DNA from: Chlorops oryzae
Taxonomy: Eukaryota; Arthropoda; Insecta; Diptera; Chloropidae
Direction of reading: 5' to 3'
Assembly: GCA_020466095.1 (NCBI GenBank)
Contig: CM035808.1
Location: 49,169,979 to 49,233,978, forward strand
Length of the DNA stretch: 64,000 bases
In this document: positions 56,001 through 64,000 of the stretch, in pieces
Layout of the letters: each line of letters starts with the position of its first letter
Position numbering within the stretch: position 1 is the stretch's first letter
Notes under the pieces: model-generated
The model's input: only the letters and a program-made list of their open reading frames with translations
What the model was told of the DNA's origin: nothing
The model's database searches: none
Translations under genes and position numbers: made by a program

Positions 56001-57203
56001 TCAGTTAAGTTAAGCTATTCAAAAAAAGTTGATGTCGAATAAAAACAGTCGTCAATCAATGATTTCGATTCGACGAACTAGGCGTGCAATAACATATAAA
56101 ATTCGTTTTATGGGACATCCACTGAACTTATATTCAGGAAAGTCGGCTATACGAAATTTTGAACTTTTGAAAGTTAAGAAACATTGTAAAAAATCCAAGA
56201 ATTAGAAACAATATATAAAAACTGCTGAAGGGTCGAACCCTGCAAAAGCGTCTTCGCTTATTCATCGAGTTCACTTTTGTATGTAGTGTATTTTTTAAAA
56301 GCAATATTTCTTTAATTATATCTGAAAATTACAACGAATAGGTAAACTAATTGGTTATTATTTAAATTTCGTTCCTTTGAAATTAGTCTGGCAGCATTCG
56401 TACTGCAGTACAACTATTTTATATATCTCTTTGAAATGAAGAAAGGTTGAACTATTTTATCGAAAACATTTTCTTACGTGCAAACACGGACAAAACCGCT
56501 GAGGGATTTAACAATTATACATACATATCTAGAATCCCTGCAAACTTCCCTCTCAAAGTTTTTGCGGCTATTGCGTACACAGCTTTGTTATTCTAGTTGT
56601 ATATCTGTTAAAGATTTTGCAGATAATTTTTATTATCGATATTTTGAGATTCCTCAAAGGGTTTTTTCACTGCACAATACTTTTAAAAATGTGACTATAA
56701 TTTTCATACCTGCTTAAATCCAGTGGGCAGCACTGAAGCTTAGACGTTCATGCATGTTGAATGGAATTTTATTGTCGATCACGATACGAGAACAACCTGC
56801 CATTTGGACATTGCTCGTCGAACCTAGTAGAGTATGTTTGAACTTCTGAGCTCCGCTCCAATTTTGTCTTCAATGTAACCGTTTCCGTTTTGGCTTCTTG
56901 AAGTTTTAATTTGTGCCAAAGAGTGCATTGGCAATACAATTTAAAATAACATAGTCGGATTGACGACGGGGGGGTTTAACACCCAATTCCCCCCCTGGCT
57001 ACGTCCCTGGTACAGGGTAATAAATAACCAGGGGTATAAAGAAGAACCAGTGCTGGTGGAATTAGAACTAGTAAAACGATAGAGCTTAACTAAATCATAC
57101 TTCCTCCAGGGCTGTTGAACTGTTCACCACAGCAGTCGTTGACAAAACTCTATCTTTTGCAGTCGCACTCATGCAAAATGTTTCCCGTTGCCTTCACTTC
57201 TAC

Positions 57204-58451
57204 CACTAATCAAATAATATATAGATGTCTCACGCCGAACAAAAATTTGGTCGCTAGCGATACTGAGCTCTGGCTCCCAGCGAAAGAAATCTAGCAATCG
57301 GAAAAATTCGGGTTTTATACTTTTGCATTCGCGAAGCACCAGAAACGATTCAGTATGAAACTGAATTCGAAACAGTGCTGAGCTATGTCCTTTTGCCTTT
57401 TTTTTATATTTTTTGTTGTTTTTGTTGCGACGTTATACATATGTATGTATTTGTGTATGAATCTGTTCATGCTAGAAACCAAAAATTTGAAAATTTCAAT
57501 TTGGGCTTCATGCGTATATGAGAAATTTTGGAGTTGCCCTGCAGTAAATGTACTCGTCACCAGGTGCTAGTGACCAACTGTACCCGTACCACTACATTAT
57601 CCTCTTGATATTTTGTATGATCGTATTTGCGAGAAGACATCAGTTGATGCTGAAACTGGTTATGCAATAGAGACGAGTCCAATTAAAATAACAATTACTT
57701 GTACACTTGCTTAAGTATGAAGAAGACGGCTTTGTGGCATAGTGGATAGTGTGTGCACTCATTACCCATAGGTTCGAGTTCGAATCCCCGCGCAGGCGAG
57801 AAAAAGAAGGGGAAAATTTAATATTCAACCAAGCAAATTTTTTAAAAGAACAAAGTGTTCTACGCTTAAAGATAAGAAAACAATTTACGTGACTTTTAAA
57901 AATTCCTGCAATTTAGACTTCGAAACCTTTTTTATAATTGTTCGCGAAAAGTTTTTTTCAAAGCCGTTAGTTTTTTATATATTAACTACTAAATACTAAC
58001 AGTAAAAAATATTTATGCTCTCGCATATACATTCGCTCATACAAAATATCAAGAGGATAATGTAGTGGTACGGGTACAGTTGGTCACTAGCACCTGGTGA
58101 CGAGTACATTTACTGCAGGGCAACTTCAAAATTTCTCATATACGCATGAAGCCCAAATTGAAATTTTCAAATTTTTGGTTTCTAGCATGAACAGATTCAT
58201 ACACAAATACATACATATGTATAACGTCGCAACAAAAACAACAAAAAATATAAAAAAGGCAAAAGGACATAGCTCAGCACTGTTTCGAATTCAGTTTCAT
58301 ACTGAATCGTTTCTGGTGCTTCGCGAATGAAAAAGTATAAAACCCGAATTTTTCCGATTGCTAGATTTCTTTCGCTGGGAGCCAGAGCTCAGTATCGCTA
58401 GCGACCAAATTTTTGTTCGGCGTGAGACATCTATATATTATTTGATTAGTG
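57204..58451. mobile_element. Foldback element with about 415-bp inverted arms
   Basis: Arms 57204-57620 and 58037-58451 are near-perfect inverted copies that start cactaatcaaataatatata. The flanking cttctac (57197-57203 and 58452-58458) gives a 7-bp TSD, supported by the unsplit copy of the target at 20642-20905. The 416-bp loop contains a tRNA-like sequence. Open frames in the arms appear twice in mirror image and are not genes. Confidence 0.9.
57726..57798 (+). other. tRNA-like sequence in the foldback loop
   Basis: ggctttgtggcatagtggat begins a typical tRNA 5' half with an A box (tggcatagtgg). The B box agttcgaatcccc follows at the right spacing. The acceptor halves (ggctttg and caggcga) pair poorly, so a tRNA-derived relic or Pol III promoter module fits better than a working tRNA gene. 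Confidence 0.55.
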
Positions 58452-58926
58452 CTTCTACACATTCATATCATACCTACAAGCAAATTAAAAAAAATTTGAG
58501 AGTGTCGCTTGTAGTATTGTATGGTACCACTAAGCATATTGTATGCTTAGTGATGGTACTTATCTTCCTTTTTAGACCTCGCCGTTTTAGAAATTCAACA
58601 GTTTTTTTCACGTCTGCAACGCCCTAAAATTGCGTCCTTATATTGCGACACCAAATCCATCAACTGATTTAAAAATATTAACTGAATATACGGTTGGGGT
58701 TTATGCTCCAGTTTGGTTTCAATTAAAAACAAATCCCACTTGCAAAGATGGTTCTAGGAATTTTTTTAAAATTATCGAAAGTTCTCGATACCTGCCTGCA
58801 GAATGTAAGCTTATAATCAGAGCAAGTAAAAACATGCTTTTGCATGTTTCAAAGCATTTACCATGTTTCAAGCAAAATATGCTTATATACATGCAATGCT
58901 TGTTTTTGGAAAAAGTTGGCTTTTTA

Positions 58927-59829
58927 TACCCGACACACTCTGTGTCGAGGGTATATTGCGTTTGTGTGGTTGTGTGTAACACCCAGAACCAGTCGAGATA
59001 GACCATACAAAATGTATATAGAAATGATCAGCGTCACCAGGAGATTCGATTTAGACATGTCCGTCCGTCTGTCCGTCTGTCCGTCCGTCCGTCTGTCCGT
59101 CTGTCCGTCTGTCCGTCTGTCCGTCTGTTTGTATACAGTTATCTTATCGAAGGAGTTGATCTATCTTGACAAAATTTGGTATGCGTGCTCACAGGGACAT
59201 GAGTAAGAACAAGTTCGAGAATGGACCCGATTGGACCATTTTTAGGGGTACCTCTAGTACTAGGGTCTGTTACGAAAATCACAAAAACTGCTCTAAACTC
59301 GAAGTTTTTCAACATATTTTGATGAAATTTGATATTTGAACATGTTTCAAGGCAAGTAATATGATTTCCAAAAATTTTAAAAGTGGGCGTGGCAGAAAGG
59401 CGTTTTTCAAAAATTGTCCCCTACACCCGAACTTCAAATGGGACTTGAACGAAAGTTGGCACTTATGCTTCTTTTGTAGCCATAAACATTCTCCCAAAAA
59501 ATTTCCTAGATCGGTCCATTATTAAGGGTACCTCCAGTACTAGGGTCTGTCACAAAAATCTCAAAACTGCCTCAAAATCGGACTTTTTCCAAATATTTCA
59601 ATGAAACTTAGGATTTGAGGGTATATCTAAGCCTTCGATTAGAATTCCAAAAAATTGGAAAAGTGGGCGTGGCAGAGGGGCAGTTTTCATAAAGAAATAT
59701 AACAAAAGTCGGTATATGGGGCCCCTTATGGTCTTAAACACCTCTTGATATTAAAAATATTTGAACATGTGTGTATGTGTCGGGTATTCTATTGTCAGGC
59801 TCGCCTGACTATAACACCCTTACTTGTTT
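58927..59829. repeat. Dispersed repeat with (GTCC/GTCT)n microsatellite
   Basis: Starts tatacccgacacactctgtg and ends gactataacacccttacttg. The microsatellite is at about 59059-59130, followed by two units each with 'gtgggcgtggcag' and 'gggtacctc(t/c)agtactagggtc'. Related in style to 51590-52290. No coding capacity. Confidence 0.7.
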
Positions 59830-59915
59830 TATTTGATTTTGACAAAAAATTTAAATATAAATCGTGAGAAGTGAAAATTTGGTTTTACAAAAACTGTTAA
59901 AATTTGCATCTGAAA

Positions 59916-60140
59916 ATGCCGAAAGAAAAAGGACCCAATGAGGAATTCTGGTCTCGCGTTGAGGAATTACATCCAGGGGTGTTCCAATCCGTGGGTTCTT
60001 TTCTCAAGTGCATTGTCTGCAAAGCAACCATAAGCCGAAAATTGTTTAGTGTTAAGCAGCACTTAGTGACCAATAAGCATATGGCAGCGACGGAGCAATG
60101 TCATGATACAGCCGCGAACAGTTCCACCATTTTCATTTGA
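59916..60140 (+). CDS. BED-type zinc-finger frame of a hAT element
   Basis: A 74-residue frame from the ATG at 59916 reads MPKEKGPNEEFWSRVEELHP, then FLKCIVCKATISRKLFSVKQ and HLVTNKHMAATEQ, a C-x2-C ... H-x4-H finger of the kind found at the start of transposases and their derivatives. It ends at a TGA at 60138, followed by aataaat within 60 bases, so it could be a short stand-alone message from the decayed hAT element. The frame is clean. Whether it is expressed cannot be judged. Confidence 0.55.
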   Translation: MPKEKGPNEEFWSRVEELHPGVFQSVGSFLKCIVCKATISRKLFSVKQHLVTNKHMAATEQCHDTAANSSTIFI

Positions 60141-60305
60141 AAATATAAAACAACATTTAGTTGTATATTGCAACCAGAGTTAAAAAAATAAATAGATTTT
60201 TTTTAATTACATGATTGTTTTTTGTTTTTGTCATTAGAAAACTTCTTCGTTTTCCACCAAATAATGCACCTATTAAACTAGGGCCAGAATCATACCTGAC
60301 GTATC

Positions 60306-61063
60306 TAGGGTTGCCAACTTTCTAAGGGCAAAATAAAGTATAACTTTATTTAGTAATTAAAAAATAAAGTATTTTTCGAAAAAAGAAAGTATTTTTAAAT
60401 TCATCCTTATATTAGTCTAAAAAAAACAAAACATAGCAAATATTTTAAAAAAAAAAATAGAAATAAATAACATGCTTTCATACTACCATAAATTCAATTT
60501 AAATTATCTCTCACACGGAAGTACTAGTAACTTACTAGTAGTTAGTCCACTTTTGTTCTTAAATATACACTTTTTACTGCTTGCAGAACATTGTAGTTGG
60601 TCTATGATTTGTTCCACCAATTTAAAATTACAATTGACTCTATATTTGAGTAAATATGTATGTATGTACTTTAGTTGCTTAAATTGCGATTTTTGTGGTT
60701 GAGCATGTAGTCAATCTCAAAATTATCGAAACTCTCTATTATGAATTTCAATGGACCTGAAAAATTATGTCTCTTCGATGAGAGAATTTGTTGTTAGGAG
60801 AAAAAAGGCAATATAATGTAGCGAAAAAGCCTTGAGAAGGTTCGCTATAGAGAGAAATTTGTTTTAGAGGAGGTCGTTATAGAGAGTGTCGAGTGAATTT
60901 ATTTAGTTCAATGAACATGAACATGATGTTTGTTTGGTAAAAAACTGCCGTATATATTAAAAATAAAGTATTTTAGGATACTTTATTGTTGGAAGAAAGT
61001 ATAAAGTATATCGATCAGAAATAAAGTAGGATACTATATTATATAGTATGGTTGGCAACCCTA
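60306..61063. mobile_element. hAT-like non-autonomous element (tagggttgccaac ends)
   Basis: Inverted ends tagggttgccaac(t); the 8-bp TSD gacgtatc lies at 60298-60305 and 61064-61071. Subterminal aaataaagtat motifs lie on both sides. It sits within the element 58818-61645. No coding region. Confidence 0.9.
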
Positions 61064-61337
61064 GACGTATCCCAAGTAACCTATTTTTCCAATTTTGTTA
61101 TGTACTCTTTTCAAATTTTGGTACAAATCAACTTAATCCTCTAAAAACCCAACCTGTAAGGAAAATCAAAGAAGACGGACAGAAGGACAGACGGATTGAG
61201 AGGATCCAGGTGCCAACGTGCAACTAAACGTTGATTTGAAAAGTGATTGACTCTCTCAAGCCAAAAATGCAACAAAAGTCGACCTTAATAGACGGTCTTA
61301 TAAAACTTAAAAAATGTTAACCAGACAGAATAATGTA

Positions 61338-61469
61338 ATGTGCTTTTCAGACGTACAACGAAATCTCGGGATTTCAGAACAAAATTGAAATCGCCTGGAT
61401 TTCAAATGTCAAATTTGTTCGAAAATTTTCTGAAATCCCGAGATTTCGTTGTACGTCTGAAAAGCACAT
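61338..61469. mobile_element. Small foldback MITE, 132 bp
   Basis: Arms atgtgcttttcagacgtaca ... cgggatttcag are inverted over about 42 bp around a 48-bp centre. The target duplication is not resolvable. Confidence 0.75.
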
Positions 61470-61846
61470 AAGGAACATAAAACAAGCAATTCTTGCAAAG
61501 TTTTTAAATTCTAGATTCAAATTTTTAAAATTTAATTTAAATTTCGAACTGTCAAAAATGTTCCCAGAAACTTGTGAAACATTTTTCAAGCATATGTATC
61601 TGGCATGTATCTACATTTTGTTTCGAGCATATTTTACTTGCTCTGCTTATAATAGACCCTATAATTCAACGCAATGCCTATTTCGCTCACCCAGAACATT
61701 TGCTAATTTTGATGCTATCTGATGAAAACAGCACATTGAGGGAACTCGCAGTCAGAAGAATACTTAAAGAACGAAATTCGCCTTGTTCAGGAAAACAACC
61801 TCGTATGTTTGAAGTGCCAACAATCAATTTCGAAGCCAATAGTTAA

Positions 61847-62279
61847 AGTGGCTCGTTAACAACACTGTTGATCAAAAAACGAATTTTCTGTGCGGTCGCG
61901 TAATACATATATTTAAAATAAATAATGTTTATAATCGGATCGATCCTGAAGAAGCAGCCCGGAACAGAAGTCGGAGTGCAGCAGCTAAACCTGGGATTGG
62001 AGGATTGACGCCGCCAGCTCTCAAAGGAAGTGTCATATTTTAACAATTAAAAGTCGATCGCCAAGCGCTTTGTTTTTGCCTGTTGATCCGTCATTTAGTT
62101 CTACATTCCCCTTTACCTTAAGTATATAGCTTTTTCTCCTTCTTTTCTTTTCCACAAACGCCAGACATAAGTAGCACCCTAGATACGAACTAGTGATGCA
62201 CGATATTCATCGATATTTTTCATATCGATGTTTTTTTCTTTGATATTCGATATTTTTAATCGATTGTAAAGTCCTACTA
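61847..62279. other. Non-coding spacer
   Basis: A single hAT-like end tagtgatgcacgatattcat lies at 62192, followed by repeated atcgat/tcgatatt motifs (subterminal style), without a visible partner. Confidence 0.45.
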
Positions 62280-62520
62280 ATAACTGTGTCCTATCCCGAG
62301 CGATGCCGGGTACTATTCAGAGAGTCGAAGAGAAGACAGTCGGTCTACAGCATTCGTAAGAAGAAGTCGCGTTGCGCACGAGTTATGTTTCTTTTAAATC
62401 GTTGAGTTGTGAAATAGAGTTTCTTATTCTTTTATTATTTTTCTGAGTGAATATACTTTTGATTTCTTTCTTTGTTAATAAAAGTTGATATGAGTTAAAA
62501 TGGCTCGCTTAATTAATTGA
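62280..62520 (+). mobile_element. Possible 5' LTR or leader of the retrotransposon at the window edge
   Basis: The region upstream of the gag gene at 63424 contains an aataaa-like signal (gttaataaaagttg) and ends near attaattgaaca, a plausible LTR end. I cannot fix the borders because the second LTR is outside the window and no clear primer-binding site is seen. Confidence 0.35.
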
Positions 62521-62694
62521 ACAGAAGTGGAGTGACGTTAATATTTTCAGTCAGTGGGATAACACCCGTTAAGCGCATTCAAAGTAAAACGGTAGAATTT
62601 CACAACTCTCGGGTTTTTTTTTCCAAACGCGAAATACGCATACGCGCAACGCAACACAATAAAGGCTGTACGCAACGGCAGCGAAAGAGACGAA

Positions 62695-62900
62695 ACGCAG
62701 CAACGTTCAACGGAGCAAACGTATATCGCTCAAAAGAAGTTCTCAACGCAGCAACGTTCAACGGAGCAAACGTATATCGCTCAAAAGAAGTTCTCAACGC
62801 AGCAACGTTCAACGGAGCAAACGTATATCGCTCAAAAGAAGTTCTCAACGCAGCAACGTTCAACGGAGCAAACGCATATCGCTCAAAAGAAGTTCTCAAC
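62695..62900. repeat. 51-bp tandem repeat, four copies
   Basis: Four head-to-tail copies of a 51-bp unit starting aacgcagcaacgttcaacgg, nearly identical (one a/g change in the fourth). The unit is a multiple of three and is open in both directions (62517-62963 plus, 62600-62899 minus), but it is probably part of the untranslated leader of the retroelement. Confidence 0.88.
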
Positions 62901-63423
62901 GCTCAACGAAGGATACACTCGACGTCCAGAGAGTACCGGGAGAACGACGATAAGGCTGTATAGGGAGTCTCTGCAACTAAACGACAAAACGACGCTCATA
63001 CGTAATTGGGCAAAGGCACAGTGAGAGAGAAGCGACTCTTCCACGCTAGCGGAGAGAATAAATTCAGCGCTCTCAACGTACACATACGCAGATTTGAATT
63101 CAACGAACAGCGAGCATTCAAGCAGGCGAAGCAGTTAAGAATTCCAAGAAGCGGCGATTCTGAACAACTAGAAAATAAACGAAGGAGACAAGAAGCATAT
63201 GAACTGAAGTTTATGTGGAAGTACATGTTTCGCACGTATTAAAAGCAAACTGAATTAGGGTTGCGAGAACGAGTTAGGGCGGCTAAACTTCTGCGGAACG
63301 AATGTCCGGATTGTGCATTAATATTCGGATTGCGGAAAAATAATATTCGCATCACGGAATAAGTATTCAAATTATCGCACAAATAATTATATTGCGTCAT
63401 TTTTCTAGATCTAAGGTCACAAA

Positions 63424-64000
63424 ATGTCGAAAGTTAAGCTGGCGTCACTGAAGGTTGACCAATTGGACAAGTTGCTCGAAAGTCAGAACATGACGTCTAT
63501 TGGTAATAAGGCCGCAAAGGTCATGAGGCTGACGGAGGTTTATGGAGCCGACGAAATTGATCGTGAAGAGCTGGAAGCCATTATGGGAGGTGCAAATTGG
63601 GCTTCCGAAATAAACGAGTTAAGGGAAATTATTGCTGGACTGGCTTCAACAGTGGAAAGTCTAATGAGGTCGCAGAACGATTCGCGGTTGCGGACATTCG
63701 AAAGGAATGAAGGAAATTCTGAGCAGCATAACAACGGCCAGCCGAATCCTGGACGAGAGACCGAAGTAATCGTGGTAGCGGAGGAGACTGCACGAAACGG
63801 CGGTACGAATGAACGACGTCCATGGACAGCAGGTGGCGTGCACGATCTGATCGGACTATTACCGGAGTTCGACCCCATAAAGGGACCACTTACATCAGAA
63901 CAATTTATTCATCGGACGGTGCAGTTGCAAAGGTCATACGGATGGGAAGAAGGCGAAGTTCTAATGGCGGTACAGTTGAAACTTAAAGGCGTGGCAAAAG
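63424..64000 (+). CDS. gag: Retrotransposon Gag with SAP-like N-terminus, runs off the window
   Basis: From the ATG at 63424 (context cacaaaATGtcg) the frame is open to the last base, 192 codons. Residues 1-40 (VKLASLKVDQLDKLLESQNM, TSIGNKAAKVMRL) fit a SAP domain, a small DNA-binding helix pair seen at the start of some insect gypsy-group Gag proteins. A Glu/Asn-rich linker follows (residues 75-120), and GGVHDLIGLLPEFDPIKGPL with EQFIHRTVQLQRSYGWEEGE resembles the start of a retroviral-type capsid domain. No stop or frameshift is seen, so this may be a young element. Zinc knuckles, if any, lie beyond the window. The minus-strand frames over it are shadows. Confidence 0.8.
   Translation, partial: MSKVKLASLKVDQLDKLLESQNMTSIGNKAAKVMRLTEVYGADEIDREELEAIMGGANWASEINELREIIAGLASTVESLMRSQNDSRLRTFERNEGNSEQHNNGQPNPGRETEVIVVAEETARNGGTNERRPWTAGGVHDLIGLLPEFDPIKGPLTSEQFIHRTVQLQRSYGWEEGEVLMAVQLKLKGVAK

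Larger units (their letters stand above)
57009..58548. repeat. Repeat X, copy 2, split by a foldback element
   Basis: 57009-57203 and 58459-58548 together match 20642-20905 in the opposite orientation. The split falls inside ccttcacttctac/cttctacacatt, exactly where the foldback element lies. Confidence 0.8.
54531..58626. mobile_element. Large hAT-like element with about 70-bp terminal repeats
   Basis: Left end tagggcgtttcagacgtgg and right end (inverted) tagggcgttgcagacgtg; the inverted match runs about 70 bp, to ggaagataa(a)gtac. Flanks atattgcgt (54522-54530) and aaattgcgt (58627-58635) suggest an 8-9 bp TSD with one mismatch. It lies in the unidentified gene. The interior has no transposase that I recognise: 54600-57000 is AT-rich with short frames only; a G/C-run end cagggacgtagccaggg (inverted, 56990-57008) marks an older hAT end; 57009-58548 is repeat X with a foldback element. 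Confidence 0.75.
58818..61645. mobile_element. hAT element remnant (cagagcaagtaaaa ends)
   Basis: Inverted ends cagagcaagtaaaa; the 8-bp TSD cttataat lies at 58810-58817 and 61646-61653. It lies in the unidentified gene. It contains a dispersed repeat (58927-59829), a BED-type zinc-finger frame (59916-60140) and a second hAT element (60306-61063). The catalytic part of the transposase is gone. Confidence 0.88.
52863..61846 (+). pseudogene. Unidentified large protein gene, broken and split by two hAT-like elements
   Basis: Coding pieces lie at 52863-53492, 53510-54530, 58636-58817 and 61654-61846. Removing the elements 54531-58626 and 58818-61645 joins them cleanly: NKILR to PYIATPNPSTDLKILTEYTV, and YLPAECKLII to DPIIQRNAYFAHPEHLL. 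Notable blocks are FLPTVSHKRVILLIMTYHFK, a Cys cluster CSCKCKDMGLCCC, FPTVAQACDRYGISDRAAVA, CNGTVTNTGKLNGVIRTFEK, CPLQWIICMLHLNEFLLRHL with FNKLDGITTGP, YAPVWFQLKT, and ELAVRRILKERN near the end. In-frame stops lie at 53490, 53828 and 53908, with shifts near 53500, and others. I believe similar proteins occur as uncharacterised multi-copy genes in arthropods, but cannot name a family. The nTxTNTGxxxGV and H.NE blocks could belong to an RNase H-fold nuclease; that is a guess. Confidence 0.65.

Noticed and set aside
57726..57798. Functional tRNA gene
   Set aside because: A and B boxes are good but the acceptor stem does not pair and no clear anticodon arm forms.
57315..58330. Mirror-image 60-80 codon frames
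   Set aside because: They are duplicated by the two arms of the foldback element and are not separate genes.
58844..59206. 120-codon frame with Ser/Val/Cys repeats
   Set aside because: Produced by the (GTCC)n microsatellite of a dispersed repeat.
62695..62900. CRISPR-like array
   Set aside because: The units are directly joined 51-bp copies without variable spacers, in a eukaryotic setting.

Overview
The window looks like a gene-poor, repeat-saturated piece of an insect genome, most likely a higher fly (Brachycera). That is inferred from what it contains: an env-bearing Ty3/gypsy (errantivirus-type) element, an irritans-type mariner, P-superfamily ends, many hAT and PIF/Harbinger elements, and short 'gtgggcgtggc' and (GTCC)n dispersed repeats. 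I found no convincing ordinary host gene. Nearly every coding stretch I can name belongs to a mobile element, and most are broken. Many element borders can be set exactly because both inverted ends and the target-site duplication (TSD) are still visible.

Layout. 1-5830: a short inverted-repeat element (MITE 1) split by a GC-ended hAT-like element, which is split by a palindromic Tc1; then a solo LTR and a threefold hAT nest. 6282-10366: a P-type element carrying two hAT elements and a Harbinger-derived MITE, with a second MITE beside it in the same target sequence. 10650-11752: an inverted-repeat element with a hAT inside. 11761-19724: an env-bearing LTR retroelement with nearly identical LTRs, a gag with two stops, no recognisable pol and an env with one stop. 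20000-25430: dispersed repeats, MITE 3 with two insertions, a small two-exon gene, and a 5'-truncated LINE.

25884-42800: a piggyBac remnant, a P-like transposase remnant and four Harbinger elements (A-D). In each Harbinger copy a DNA-binding protein gene faces the transposase gene; only copy A keeps an intact DNA-binding protein gene. A hAT-like element with a 50-bp perfect hairpin and MITE 4 lie between. 43650-51040: MITE 5, a hAT MITE, and a BED-finger hAT element invaded by mariner, by an element with two tRNA-like modules and by a pogo-like element.

52860-61850: one pseudogene of a protein family I cannot place, cut by two large hAT-like elements, the first of which holds a 1.25-kb foldback element with a tRNA-like sequence in its loop. 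62280-64000: the 5' end of another LTR retrotransposon, with a 51-bp tandem repeat in the leader and a gag gene with a SAP-like N-terminus that runs off the window.

How it fits together: the window is best read as a stack of insertions whose order can be worked out from who interrupts whom. The most unusual points are a gag reading frame that contains the element's own U5-PBS junction plus a tRNA-like extension, the unidentified gene family rebuilt from four pieces, and the tRNA-like modules inside inverted-repeat elements.
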